Assembly (NCBI RefSeq): GCF_021206925.1
Contig: NZ_JAJPRF010000005.1
Coordinates: forward strand, 62,001-126,000
Origin: Rhodoflexus caldus
GTDB lineage: Bacteria > Bacteroidota > Bacteroidia > Cytophagales > Thermoflexibacteraceae
DNA: 64,000 nucleotides
Direction: 5' to 3'
Both the position numbers and the translations under genes were made by a program. Every line of letters starts with the position of its first letter. The first letter of the stretch is position 1. The notes under the pieces were generated by a model. It had not been told where the DNA came from. It saw only the letters and a list, made by a program, of their open reading frames with translations, and did not search any database. Shown here in pieces: positions 7,345-16,586 of the stretch.

Positions 7345-10300
7345 TTACTGCACAACTAACCTCACGGTCTGCACATCGCCTGATTTAAGCATGATTTGCA
7401 CCAGATAAACACCGGTACTCATGTTGGCAGGCACGTAAGCGTCTTGCTCTACGGCGGCAGTTTGCGGAACACTCTGATAAATCAATTGCCCAAGCAGGTT
7501 GTACACTGCAATATGGCTGATTTTATTAACCGCCTCATTTACAAAGAAGCCATTGCCTTTGGTAAGCGGGTTAGGATATGCTTGCAACTCTTTCTGCCAA
7601 TCATCAAACGTAACCACCACAATTTTTGAGTACTCAAAAGTGCCGTCTTTATCCACCATTTTCAGGCGATAATAATTGACGCGTGCAGGCTCTGTGTCTA
7701 TCCACTCATAAGCAGCACCATTCTCACCTTTGCCATTGACTTTTGCCAGTTCAAAGAAGGTGTTGCCGTCGCGGCTCTTTTCCAGCACAAAATGATTGAA
7801 CCCTTTTTCACTGACGGTTTGCCATTGCAACAGAGCGGATTTTTCCTGCTTGCGGGCGCTGAAATCTATTAACTCAACAGGCAACAGTGCCAAATTAGGC
7901 GATTGTCCGGTACCAAAATCCGAAAAGCCGGTCATGCCGCCACGGGCTGTATTATTAGGGTTATCATTCAAACAGAAACCGCCGCCAATCTGCCATGGGC
8001 TTGCGCCATTTGCCCGACGGACAATCGTAGCGCTGACGGTCGTGCCGGTGTTGCAAGTAATCCCAAAGTTGCTGTAATGGCGGTTGTAAAGCGTCATATT
8101 GTAATTACCCGAGGTATTAATCTGGTTGTTGGCAGCGTTGAACGCATTAATCGTCCAAAAACCATGATTGAGCATTTGGCAGTTAAAATTGGCATTACAA
8201 ATCAACGGCAGCCCTGTCAAAGTAGGCGGCGTAAACGTATTGAAATAGGCCAGCAGGTTATCTACGCCCGATGTGGTTGTAAAGGTAACATTAGCCAACT
8301 GATATTGTTTTTCCAAACCGCAGACAGCGGTGCGGTGGTTGATAACATTGCCTGAACCTTCCTCAAAGTCGTAGTAAGCCACTAAGCCGGCAGGCGGATT
8401 GCAACGGTCTATGAGCTGGTTGCGCCCTGCATCTATCTCTGCCTGCGAGCGGGCAACATTCCAGATGCGCACTTCGTCCATCTGACCGTTCATGTAACCA
8501 TTTCGCCAGCGTGCCAAAAAGTTTTCAACACCAATAACCGTATTCAGGTTTCGTGCACCTTGAACGGCCAACTGCCCGTTGATGTAAAAACGCACCGTAG
8601 CACCGTCGTAAGTAACCGCATAATGCGCCCATTCATTATTAATGATGAAAGGCGGATTGCTCACGTCAATATCGCTACCCCAGAGCTGTACGCGGAAATT
8701 CAAATTGGTACTGCTGCCATTATTTACCCGCAAAGAAAAATCTTGCAGGCTGGTACCGGTAGAACCTAAGGCAAACAGTCCCCGCTCACCGCTGAAGTCG
8801 CGAATACGTGCCCACATTTCCACAGTTCTTGGGGCATTACCCGCAATGGCGACCGCGGCAGGCAATTCAATGTACTGGTTGTGCGTAGGATTGAAATCGA
8901 GCACTGTGGTTGTGCCTATACCGGTGCTGTAATTGGCTGTCTGCCAAGTAGGTAGATTGCCATTGTTGCCGCGCAGTGTGCCTTGTTTGGCATTGACTAT
9001 CGTTACGTTGCTCGTATTTCTCACCAAGCCGACAGGGAAATCATAGCTGCCCAACGAGTTGGTATAGCGGCGCAGTCGCCCGGCAACAAAACGTCGCGCA
9101 GCTTCATTGTATCCCTGTAAACCGTTAGAGGCTCTATTTTTGATGACCAATTCGCGCTGCCCTTGTGTGCGCACATAACCGTTTTGGAAAGTAAAAGTGG
9201 AGTTACTTTGCACAATCAGGTTGCCGCGACTGTTGGCACTGTCCAAAACTTGCAAATAAGCATCTGTTTGGAAAGTATGCGGCAATGGTGTGGTATTGTT
9301 CAGAACGACATTGGGAAGTTCGCCGGAAGCCTTGCCGACAAAAAATTCATAGTTCTGCGGCACTGTGCCGATAAACCGCACGGTAGCAGATGACACCGCA
9401 TTAAAAGTTCCTTCGTGTCGGAAATGGCGGCAGATATTTAACGTACTGTTCGCATTCATCGTCATTTGGCTGGTAGCAAACAACGACAAATCGCGACAAC
9501 TGAACGTAGCGTTATTTCCTATAACAGGCCAGTGTGAGCCCAATCGCCGCGACAGTGGCGGAATAATCACATCGTAATTGCAATCAGGCACGCCGCTCAG
9601 GCCGCACGGCACACTCCAATTGGCAGGGTCATTTACGTTGGTGTCTTTGCCGCCTTCCCAAACGTACTCAAATGTACCGATACAAATCGTATCGCGCAGT
9701 ACGCAATCGTTGCCTTCCACTTCTACCCGATAACTGCCGCGTGTGAATACGGAAACCGTCAGGGTTTGGTTAGTACCAAGCACCGTAACATCATCAGGTA
9801 TGCGGAACCACTTGTAAGTGATACCGTTAGGGCCTGCATCCAGCAAGATATTGGTACCAAAAGACACGTTGATATCGGCCCCGAGATTGACCGAGTTAAA
9901 ACTTGAAAAATAACCGTAGCGCGTACCGCTTGATGCTCCGCCGTTGATAATGCCTACATGGAAAAGCCCGGAGGAGTTACTGATGGAGCCTGTTGCTCCG
10001 GCAGCAAGACTTGTCGTAGAAATATTGTCATAACGTGCCGCCACCCATCCGGGCAAATTGGGCAATGCCTGAAAATGCGCAGGGCTGATAGTCAGGAAGT
10101 TAGAGGTAAAATTTGCAATATGCGTATCCTTTACCAGAATAAAGACACCAAAAAAATCGGTAGTAGAGCGGGTAAAACGCACCGAGCGCGAACCTGTACA
10201 AGGCAAGGGAGGCACAAGCGCACCACCCGTTTCGCAACCAAAACCACCGAAATGGAATACATAAATAGGTTTATCGGCGACGATGGAAGCATGTATATGT

Positions 10301-11292
10301 GCATCGGTCAAGTTAATGATGGTAAATGCACCTGCTGTTGCCAAATTGACAACCGTAGCCGCAGCATCGGTTGTGCGCCGCCAAGTTACTTGCGTATTTG
10401 CTTGCGTGGCCATTACCACTACCCGCTCCGGATTATTAGAATAAGAGCTGCCGTTGAAACCTAAAAATGAGCGTACGATGCCATATTCTTTTCCTAAAAT
10501 ATTAACAGGCACTAATTGGTCGCCTGCCAAATCGTAACAACCGCCATCGGAAGTATTAATGGAATCGTGGAACATGGTAACAGCCACCGGTTTATCGGAG
10601 GTAATCTTTGTACCGGCCGGCATATTGGCAGCACCTGCCGAACCACCTGAGATAGGCCCCGCTACAGTTCCTGAATAACTCTCACCGCGGTTGAGTGTTA
10701 CTGTATAAGGTACATTTAATGTTCTGCCACCTTCCAATGTTCGGGTAGGAGTAATGGTAACTACTGTGTTATCTTCGGTTGCCACTACAACAAAACCTGA
10801 GCGCCCCGGAGTCGCCAGCGCCTGATGATTCCACACATTTTGCAGAGGCAGATAAAACTCTCGCCCCAAAGCGTTTTTGCCTTTCAAAGCAAAAATATCG
10901 GGGTTATTGCTTCGGTTCACCTCATAGTAAGCGGAAATATTGGCCGTAGATTCTAAAAGAATACCTGTTTTGCGGGCTGTTACGGGCAACCCTCCCGCAT
11001 CAAAGGGAGTTTCAATTTGCGCCAGCCATGGGGTCATATCTTGGCTGACAGTTGTGTTGGCAGGTACGTTTAAAACAAATGGCGTAAATGAAGGATTGGC
11101 CGGCATACTGACTGTTACCGTTGCGGCTGTATTGAAAGCTGTTACCCGAATAGTTATCGGGTCTTGCCCGTGTGTTACGGAAATATCAGGAGCAGCAAAC
11201 CAAAAGGTACGGTCTATCTGAGCATACGTACTGAAGCCGCAAAACACAAATAAGCAAATCACAAGAACAGGAATGCGCAGAATATTTATCAT
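7345..11292 (-). CDS. Large secreted protein: IgGFc-binding-like domain, LamG-like domain, type IX sorting domain
   Basis: I prefer the ATG at the complement of 11290-11292 (1315 residues) because it gives a clean signal peptide (MINILRIPVLVICLFVFCGFSTYAQ); an upstream in-frame ATG would add 15 residues. The mature N-terminus (TFWFAAPDISVTHGQDPITIRV, later KPVAVTMFHDS...GGCYDLAGDQLVP) resembles the N-terminal domain of IgGFc-binding proteins. A concanavalin/LamG-like module follows in the second half (YIELPAAVAIAGNAPRTVEMW...MDEVRIWNVARSQAEI). The end holds a fibronectin-like segment and the type IX C-terminal sorting domain (YPNPLTKGN...GVYLVQIML...VRLVVQ). It is therefore probably exported by the type IX system and attached to the surface; its ligand is unknown. 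Confidence 0.85.
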   Translation of the reverse strand: MINILRIPVLVICLFVFCGFSTYAQIDRTFWFAAPDISVTHGQDPITIRVTAFNTAATVTVSMPANPSFTPFVLNVPANTTVSQDMTPWLAQIETPFDAGGLPVTARKTGILLESTANISAYYEVNRSNNPDIFALKGKNALGREFYLPLQNVWNHQALATPGRSGFVVVATEDNTVVTITPTRTLEGGRTLNVPYTVTLNRGESYSGTVAGPISGGSAGAANMPAGTKITSDKPVAVTMFHDSINTSDGGCYDLAGDQLVPVNILGKEYGIVRSFLGFNGSSYSNNPERVVVMATQANTQVTWRRTTDAAATVVNLATAGAFTIINLTDAHIHASIVADKPIYVFHFGGFGCETGGALVPPLPCTGSRSVRFTRSTTDFFGVFILVKDTHIANFTSNFLTISPAHFQALPNLPGWVAARYDNISTTSLAAGATGSISNSSGLFHVGIINGGASSGTRYGYFSSFNSVNLGADINVSFGTNILLDAGPNGITYKWFRIPDDVTVLGTNQTLTVSVFTRGSYRVEVEGNDCVLRDTICIGTFEYVWEGGKDTNVNDPANWSVPCGLSGVPDCNYDVIIPPLSRRLGSHWPVIGNNATFSCRDLSLFATSQMTMNANSTLNICRHFRHEGTFNAVSSATVRFIGTVPQNYEFFVGKASGELPNVVLNNTTPLPHTFQTDAYLQVLDSANSRGNLIVQSNSTFTFQNGYVRTQGQRELVIKNRASNGLQGYNEAARRFVAGRLRRYTNSLGSYDFPVGLVRNTSNVTIVNAKQGTLRGNNGNLPTWQTANYSTGIGTTTVLDFNPTHNQYIELPAAVAIAGNAPRTVEMWARIRDFSGERGLFALGSTGTSLQDFSLRVNNGSSTNLNFRVQLWGSDIDVSNPPFIINNEWAHYAVTYDGATVRFYINGQLAVQGARNLNTVIGVENFLARWRNGYMNGQMDEVRIWNVARSQAEIDAGRNQLIDRCNPPAGLVAYYDFEEGSGNVINHRTAVCGLEKQYQLANVTFTTTSGVDNLLAYFNTFTPPTLTGLPLICNANFNCQMLNHGFWTINAFNAANNQINTSGNYNMTLYNRHYSNFGITCNTGTTVSATIVRRANGASPWQIGGGFCLNDNPNNTARGGMTGFSDFGTGQSPNLALLPVELIDFSARKQEKSALLQWQTVSEKGFNHFVLEKSRDGNTFFELAKVNGKGENGAAYEWIDTEPARVNYYRLKMVDKDGTFEYSKIVVVTFDDWQKELQAYPNPLTKGNGFFVNEAVNKISHIAVYNLLGQLIYQSVPQTAAVEQDAYVPANMSTGVYLVQIMLKSGDVQTVRLVVQ

Positions 11293-11519
11293 ACCAAGCC
11301 GTATTATTTTACAAAAATAACGGCAAGCATGGCGCAATTAGTTTTTTAAGGGCAGAAGACGATGCCGCAAAGAGGTATTATTTAAGCCGTTTAATCAGCT
11401 TATTGTCAATCATTTCATGGAGTTGGCTCAAAACGCTTGCAACAAGAATTGAACTTTTTCAATTTGTCCTTTCGGTTGTGCTCATTAGGTGCACTAATGA
11501 TATGAAAGTTTGTATAATA

Positions 11520-11570
11520 TAAAACAAAACAACACTAAAACTTACACAAACAAGTTTTTAGTGCTGTTTG
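11520..11570 (-). terminator. Terminator of the 11587-12372 lipoprotein gene
   Basis: Long imperfect stem AAACAACACTAAAACTT (11527-11543) with AAGTTTTTAGTGCTGTTT (11552-11569), followed on the minus strand by TTTTGTTTTAT. It is 17 bp after the stop codon. Confidence 0.7.
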
Positions 11571-11586
11571 CTTAATATTACTGATA

Positions 11587-12372
11587 TTATCTTCTTCTTC
11601 TGCCACCAAAAGAACGTCGGCTGCTGCTTGATGAACTGCTGCCCGATTTGCGGCTGCTGCCAAAAATAGAGCCGGAAGAAGAGGAGCGCCCCGATGAACT
11701 GCTGCGCGTTACACGGCTGTTTACTTTGTCCTTGAAGGCCGTAGCACCGCCTGTGCGGTTGTAGAAGTCGGGATTGGCGCGCTGACCATGTGGAGAGTAA
11801 GTGCCGTAGGCAGGGCGACCGTCGGGCAATGCGCCGTAGTAAGGGCGACGGCCGTAGTAATTATCGCGATAGTCGTAGTAACTGTTGCGATTAATCATGC
11901 TGCCCACTAAACCAAACATACTGCTCATCATGGCATATTTGCCGTAAAATTCCCAAAAAGAGCTACCGTCGGAGGCGGTTCGCCACTGACCGTATTGCGG
12001 ATTGCCTACATAGTTGGAATATCCCGGAGGGGCTACCACTTTACTTACTTTGCCGTCTATTTTGCTGGCAATCTCCATCCCCATGTTGTTTTCGTTTTCA
12101 AAGAAAAACTGTTCATCTACGGGGATCCAGTCAGTAATGCGCTCCTGTGGCACACTGTCTTTCATGGTGATTATCTTGTACTTGTGTTTGTACTCATCGC
12201 TGCCAATATTATCTTCCATTTCCATATCGTACAGGATAATGGTAAAATTCTTTTCCGAATCTAAGTCGCGGATGAGATTATCCAATGGCGATTTGACAAA
12301 TTTGCGCTCGCTGCTGCCACAAGAGGCTAACCAAAGCAAGGCAACGGGAAGTATTAAAAGAATGCGTTTCAT
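11587..12372 (-). CDS. Lipoprotein with Ser/Arg/Gly-rich tail
   Basis: A 261-residue protein with a lipoprotein signal peptide (MKRILLILPVALLWLASC, lipobox LASC). The middle part is Tyr/Arg/Gly-rich (YDYRDNYYGRRPYYGA) and the C-terminus is a low-complexity run of serine, arginine and glycine ending FGGRRRR. I do not recognise a domain. The basic tail could bind polyanions or membranes, which is inference only. It lies just downstream of the DUF4178 gene on the same strand (74 bp), suggesting an operon; genes encoding Ser/Gly-rich proteins near DUF4178 are seen in other bacteria. Confidence 0.75.
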   Translation of the reverse strand: MKRILLILPVALLWLASCGSSERKFVKSPLDNLIRDLDSEKNFTIILYDMEMEDNIGSDEYKHKYKIITMKDSVPQERITDWIPVDEQFFFENENNMGMEIASKIDGKVSKVVAPPGYSNYVGNPQYGQWRTASDGSSFWEFYGKYAMMSSMFGLVGSMINRNSYYDYRDNYYGRRPYYGALPDGRPAYGTYSPHGQRANPDFYNRTGGATAFKDKVNSRVTRSSSSGRSSSSGSIFGSSRKSGSSSSSSSRRSFGGRRRR

Positions 12373-12446
12373 GTGCGTATGTTTGATTTACAGGCATCTG
12401 CCAAATGAGATACCTGCTTTTTAAACGTTTATAAGTGAAATAAAGT

Positions 12447-12986
12447 TTAGCGCGGCAAAATGTTGCTGACAGCATCTGCCGTTTCTATAATACCCACGGA
12501 CAGTTCAAAATCCTGTGTATCCCACTGGTGGATAACCAACATGTGTTTGCCGCTATCATCCAAATAATCCCATTGTATCATCTCTACGGAATCTTCGTCT
12601 TGTGTGCTGCGGAAAAAGCCCGGATTTTCGCGCTCCAAGTAGAAGGTCATTCCTTCGAACTCAATGGAGGAAGGGGCAGTCTGATGCTCTTTAAAATACT
12701 GCGCCGCATCTCCCAACTTGCCGAAAGGCATCTTTTGCGTAAAAATGCAATACACTCGGTCGTCCTCCTCTATGCGCATATACAGCGTTTCGGAGCCGCT
12801 GACAATTTTATACTCATAAGTAAAAAAATTATCGCCCCAATCATACTCAAACTCATCTGTTACTTCCCATGTTTTGAGGTCATAGTCAAACAGGAAGCCA
12901 ATGCGAAGGTCTGTAACCTTCATGTTGGTAGGGTCGTAGTGTGGTTTTGGCGGATTTTGGTCTTTCTTCTTAAACAGATTGAACAT
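12447..12986 (-). CDS. DUF4178 domain protein
   Basis: A 179-residue soluble protein. The stretch MKVTDLRIGFLFDYDLKTWE, then FEYDWGDNFFTYEYKI and YMRIEEDD, follows the DUF4178 pattern (a 'parameter-level-then-tension' beta-rich domain of unknown function). Members often sit in envelope-stress clusters with membrane or polyamine genes. Here it precedes a lipoprotein gene on the same strand. Its function is unknown. It is divergent from a small lipoprotein gene across about 70 bp. Confidence 0.65.
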   Translation of the reverse strand: MFNLFKKKDQNPPKPHYDPTNMKVTDLRIGFLFDYDLKTWEVTDEFEYDWGDNFFTYEYKIVSGSETLYMRIEEDDRVYCIFTQKMPFGKLGDAAQYFKEHQTAPSSIEFEGMTFYLERENPGFFRSTQDEDSVEMIQWDYLDDSGKHMLVIHQWDTQDFELSVGIIETADAVSNILPR

Positions 12987-13025
12987 GGCTTTGACAGTAA
13001 TAAAGTGATTCTGCTATGAAAACGG

Positions 13026-13033
13026 TACTTTTG
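13026..13033 (+). promoter_or_regulatory. -7 box (TACTTTTG) before the 13057 lipoprotein gene
   Basis: Exact TAnnTTTG 23 bp upstream of the ATG at 13057. No TTG at the standard spacing was seen. Confidence 0.4.
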
Positions 13034-13056
13034 CCGCTAAGTTACAATCATTGCGC

Positions 13057-13446
13057 ATGAAGAAAATATTTTATCTGCCTATACTGCTGCTGTTATTGAG
13101 CAACTGTAAGCCCGATGCCGGTCCGGAAGGATTTGACGATGAAAGCTGGCGCAATGACCCGATGGGCTGCCAAAACAAACGCGCCGACCAAATAGATGAT
13201 TTTCTGAAAATAGCTAAACCCTATCTGCTGGAAAAATCGCTGCGAGAAATGGAGGTTCGGCAACTGCTCGGCAAGGCAGATGCCATAGAAATAGCCGAAC
13301 GCGGCATGAAATTTTACAAATACTACATTGACAAGGGCAGACAATGCGAAAACGACAGCAGCGGCAGACAAGGCCGATACATTCAAATTCGCTTTAACGC
13401 ACTCAATAAAGTCAATGAAGTAGCCCTTATCACTCCTAACGCTTAA
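13057..13446 (+). CDS. Small lipoprotein, SmpA/BamE-like size, unknown function
   Basis: The ATG at 13057 is preferred to the in-frame TTG at 13051 because it starts a clean lipoprotein signal (MKKIFYLPILLLLLSNC). The mature part (about 112 residues) contains ...LREMEVRQLLGKADAIEI and YIQIRFNALNKVNEVALI. A 'V-x-x-L-G-x-P/A' turn followed by a strand ending in LNKVNEV recalls SmpA/OmlA-like lipoprotein folds; this is a weak resemblance. It is 14 bp upstream of the methyltransferase gene, so likely co-transcribed. Confidence 0.7.
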   Translation: MKKIFYLPILLLLLSNCKPDAGPEGFDDESWRNDPMGCQNKRADQIDDFLKIAKPYLLEKSLREMEVRQLLGKADAIEIAERGMKFYKYYIDKGRQCENDSSGRQGRYIQIRFNALNKVNEVALITPNA

Positions 13447-13460
13447 CCGAAACACTGTAA

Positions 13461-14363
13461 ATGCTCCCCATACAAGCCCTCACACCGGCCTCGTGGCCTG
13501 ATTATGAACTGATAGACTGCGGTAATTTTGAGAAGCTGGAACGCTTCGGCAAGTACATTGTTGCAAGGCCTGAACCACAGGCAGTTTGGGACAAATCGCT
13601 GCCGGAACAGGAGTGGAACAAACTGGCAGGGGCATGGTTTCGCCGCGAGGAGGGCGACAAAGACCGCAACAGCGAACGAGGCAAATGGCATACTCGCCCG
13701 GGGCAACCCGATAAGTGGTGGATGCACTACCAACGCGGCAAGATGGATTTGCAGTTAAAGTTGTCACTCTCCTCGTTCAAACATGTAGGCATATTCCCCG
13801 AACAGGCCGTAAATTGGGATTATCTGACCGAGAAAATTCGGTCTATGAAAGTACCCCATCCGCGCCTGCTGAATCTGTTTGCCTACACCGGTGTGGCATC
13901 GCTGGCCGCGCGCCATGCAGGTGCAGAAGTTACTCATGTGGACTCCGTGAAACAGGTAATCACTTGGGCGCGCGAAAGCATGGAAGCCTCCCGATTAGAC
14001 GGTATCCGCTGGATGGTAGAAGATGCCCCTAAGTTTGTAGCCCGCGAAATCAGGCGCGGCAACCGCTATCAGGGGCTGGTTTTAGACCCTCCTGCCTACG
14101 GAAGAGGCCCCAATGGCGAAAAGTGGGTACTCGAGGAACAAATTAACGAGCTTTTGAAGAATTGCGCCCAAATACTCGACCCCGACAATTATTTTTGTAT
14201 CATCAATTTGTATTCCATCGGCTTTTCGCCTCTGATTGTGGAAAATCTGGTAAACGGCATTTTTGGCAAAGTAGCTCACATGGAAATCGGCGAATTGTAC
14301 CTGCCCGACCGCTTTGGTAAACGCCTGCCGCTGGGCATCTTTTGTCGTTTTGCGAGTTATTAA
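13461..14363 (+). CDS. Class I SAM-dependent methyltransferase (RlmI/RlmK-like)
   Basis: A 300-residue protein. SAM-binding motif I is in LLNLFAYTGVASLAARHAGAEVTHVD, and the catalytic-site motif is DPPAYGRGPNGEKW. This matches the Methyltrans_SAM family of rRNA large-subunit methyltransferases. It lacks the PUA domain of RlmI, and its N-terminal ~110 residues (FEKLERFGKYIVARPEPQ) are a shorter domain common in Bacteroidota and proteobacterial relatives. The exact substrate is not known. It is followed after 12 bp by the VWA gene. Confidence 0.85.
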   Translation: MLPIQALTPASWPDYELIDCGNFEKLERFGKYIVARPEPQAVWDKSLPEQEWNKLAGAWFRREEGDKDRNSERGKWHTRPGQPDKWWMHYQRGKMDLQLKLSLSSFKHVGIFPEQAVNWDYLTEKIRSMKVPHPRLLNLFAYTGVASLAARHAGAEVTHVDSVKQVITWARESMEASRLDGIRWMVEDAPKFVAREIRRGNRYQGLVLDPPAYGRGPNGEKWVLEEQINELLKNCAQILDPDNYFCIINLYSIGFSPLIVENLVNGIFGKVAHMEIGELYLPDRFGKRLPLGIFCRFASY

Positions 14364-14375
14364 TCAAGCAAACTC

Positions 14376-15353
14376 ATGCAGTGGTTTAGCGAATTTGGCC
14401 TTACGGAAATTGTTCTCATCATCAGCTTTTTGCTGCTCTACGGCTTGTACATTGTGCGCAGCTACGGGCTGGCAAAACAGTTGCAAACCCATGCACGCCG
14501 CGTTTGGATTAAGTTTATCTTGCGTGCGGTTTATTTCAGCCTGTTCATTGTCGCACTGCTGGGGCCTTCCTTTGGCGAACTGATTAGAAAAGAAGTCAAA
14601 TCTGTTGGCAAGGATATTTACATCGCCGTAGATTTGTCCCTTTCCATGAACGCTACCGATATTCAACCTTCTCGCCTTTCCAAAGTCAAATTTGAACTCA
14701 AAAGGCTGGTAGATAACCTGACCAACGACCGAATCGGTTTGATTATTTTTTCGTCGGAAGCCTTTATTCAATGCCCGCTGACCTACGACAAAGGTGCTAT
14801 TTACACTTGGATTGAATCGCTGAAAACCTCGTTGTTGCCCACCAGTGGCACCGATTTTGCCCAACCACTGGCAATGGCACATCGCAAACTGACCGACACA
14901 ACCGAAGTGCAAAAGAAAATGCCACAGTCCAAAATGCTCATCCTCATCAGCGATGGCGAAGATTTTGGCGACGAAACCCAGCAAATGGTCAAAAAATTTG
15001 AACAAGACGAAATTCGCATTTTCACCGTAGGAGTAGGCACAAAGGAGGGCGGCAAAATTCCTTTCCGCGACAACAGCTTCAAGCGCGATGTATCAGGCCG
15101 TGAGGTAATCACGCAACTCAACTCCGAATCGCTGCAAAGCATTGCCGACCAAACCGGCGGACGTTATTTTGAAATCAATGCAAATACGGTTGAAACCAAC
15201 CGGCTGATAGAAACCATCAACCAGATAGAAGGCGAACTGATGGACAAAAAACAGTTAGACGTTACTACCAACAACTACTTCTACTTTCTGTTTGTGGCAA
15301 TCCTTCTGTTAGTGGCAGATATACTTTTCACCGTTAATATTCTCCGTATTTAA
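14376..15353 (+). CDS. VWA domain membrane protein, BatA/BatB type
   Basis: A 325-residue protein: two N-terminal membrane segments (about residues 10-28 and 48-66), a von Willebrand A domain (about 80-255) with a complete MIDAS start DLSLS (Asp86, Ser88, Ser90), and a C-terminal membrane segment (about 300-320). Bat proteins were first linked to aerotolerance in Bacteroides and are usually encoded with a MoxR ATPase and other bat genes. Those partners are not adjacent here, so this is an isolated copy. It lies in a run of closely spaced plus-strand genes. Confidence 0.8.
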   Translation: MQWFSEFGLTEIVLIISFLLLYGLYIVRSYGLAKQLQTHARRVWIKFILRAVYFSLFIVALLGPSFGELIRKEVKSVGKDIYIAVDLSLSMNATDIQPSRLSKVKFELKRLVDNLTNDRIGLIIFSSEAFIQCPLTYDKGAIYTWIESLKTSLLPTSGTDFAQPLAMAHRKLTDTTEVQKKMPQSKMLILISDGEDFGDETQQMVKKFEQDEIRIFTVGVGTKEGGKIPFRDNSFKRDVSGREVITQLNSESLQSIADQTGGRYFEINANTVETNRLIETINQIEGELMDKKQLDVTTNNYFYFLFVAILLLVADILFTVNILRI

Positions 15354-15364
15354 CCCATACACTT

Positions 15365-16072
15365 ATGAAAAAGCATCTTCTATATTGGCTCTCAGTATTT
15401 TACATGATAGCATCGGCCTGTACCGGACAAAATAAGACCGGTGGCGAATCGTTAGACGCTGTTGCTTTCCACCAAAAGATGAAAAGCACTGCCAACCCTG
15501 TTGTGCTGGATGTGCGCACCAAAGGAGAATTTGTCAAGGGACATCTGGCAAATGCCAACTGTATGGACTACAACGACGACAAGTTTCCCGATATGGTAGC
15601 CAATCTGGATAAAAATAAAACTTATTTTGTTTATTGCCTCTCGGGCGCAAGAAGCGCGGCTGCCGCTAACTACATGCGCAAGAACGGCTTTACGCAGGTG
15701 TATGACATGAAAGGAGGTATTTTGGCATGGCAGAAAAACAACCTGCCCGTAGAAATGCCCAAAGTTGCCGCACAGGACAAAATTTCTCAGCAAGAATACC
15801 AACGGCTGATTAACAGCCAAAAAGTTGTACTGGTTGATTTTTACGCGCCTTGGTGTGCACCTTGCAAACAAATGGAACCCATGCTGGACGAATTGGCAAA
15901 AAAACACAAAGGGCATGTTGAAATTGTCCGCATCAACATAGACGAAAACCGCCAATTGGCAAAATCATTGCAGGTAGAAGAAATTCCGGTACTGAAAGTT
16001 TTCAAAAACGGACAGCAAACTTGGCATCACAAAGGCTTGGCAAGTAAAGCCGAAGTTGAAAAGGCACTCTAA
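15365..16072 (+). CDS. Lipoprotein with fused rhodanese and thioredoxin domains
   Basis: A 235-residue protein. The signal peptide ends in lipobox IASAC (Cys19), so it should be membrane-anchored outside the cytoplasm. Residues about 28-130 are a rhodanese domain with active-site Cys91 in YCLSGARS. Residues about 140-235 are a thioredoxin domain with the WCAPC active site at 163-167 and the cis-proline motif EEIPVLKVF. The pairing suggests handling of sulfane sulfur or protein disulfides in the envelope; the thioredoxin could reduce the persulfide on the rhodanese cysteine. Both active sites are intact. It is 11 bp after the VWA gene. Confidence 0.9.
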   Translation: MKKHLLYWLSVFYMIASACTGQNKTGGESLDAVAFHQKMKSTANPVVLDVRTKGEFVKGHLANANCMDYNDDKFPDMVANLDKNKTYFVYCLSGARSAAAANYMRKNGFTQVYDMKGGILAWQKNNLPVEMPKVAAQDKISQQEYQRLINSQKVVLVDFYAPWCAPCKQMEPMLDELAKKHKGHVEIVRINIDENRQLAKSLQVEEIPVLKVFKNGQQTWHHKGLASKAEVEKAL

Positions 16073-16089
16073 GCCATTTGGGGGCAACC

Positions 16090-16527
16090 TCAGTTATTAA
16101 TGCTCAGCAACGAACCACTCAACGATGTGCGGTATCGCACCATTGGGAAGTTGGCAGGGCCGTTAATCGGGTTGCCCTCAAAATCAAACGCCGAGCGACA
16201 GCAGGGACAGCGTATAAAAAAACCCGTAGGTTCTACCTCCACCACCCCGCAAGGATTAGACGGGTGATGCGTACATACCCTGTCAAAGGCGATGAAAGCA
16301 TTAGCCGCACGCCGATAGATAATCAAGCCGCGAACACCTCCTGTTTCGTACACAAATCCTCTGTCAAAGCGCAGCGCCTGATAAAACGTATTGTTCAGGT
16401 CTATCAGTTTTTGCACAAAAACATAAGGCACGGGGTCTGTAACTTGTTGTCTTTCACAGCCCAACAAGCCCATTATCAACAAGCAACCGATACAAACGGC
16501 TCCAATATTTTTCAACATTATTTGCAA
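16090..16527 (-). CDS. Rieske-like lipoprotein
   Basis: A 145-residue protein with a lipoprotein signal (lipobox LLGC, Cys24) and a Rieske-type fold. The first cluster-binding loop is Cys85-Thr-His87 (VCTHHPSNPCG). The second reads Cys107-Pro-Cys-Cys110 (RCPCCRSAFDF) where the Rieske consensus is C-P-x-H, so the fourth ligand is Cys instead of His in the simple alignment. The GPANFPM stretch that follows is the usual proline loop. It could hold an altered 2Fe-2S cluster or have lost it. The gene converges on the rhodanese-thioredoxin gene with a 17-bp gap. Confidence 0.75.
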   Translation of the reverse strand: MQIMLKNIGAVCIGCLLIMGLLGCERQQVTDPVPYVFVQKLIDLNNTFYQALRFDRGFVYETGGVRGLIIYRRAANAFIAFDRVCTHHPSNPCGVVEVEPTGFFIRCPCCRSAFDFEGNPINGPANFPMVRYRTSLSGSLLSINN

Positions 16528-16548
16528 AGCGTTACAGCTAAAAGGTAC

Positions 16549-16556
16549 TATATTTG
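16549..16556 (+). promoter_or_regulatory. -7 box (TATATTTG) before the 16587 gene
   Basis: Exact TAnnTTTG 30 bp before the chosen ATG. A TTTG at 16521-16524 is 24 bp upstream, slightly longer than the usual spacing. Confidence 0.45.
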
Positions 16557-16586
16557 CTTCAATTGTTGCAAAAAATACGACCTTTT

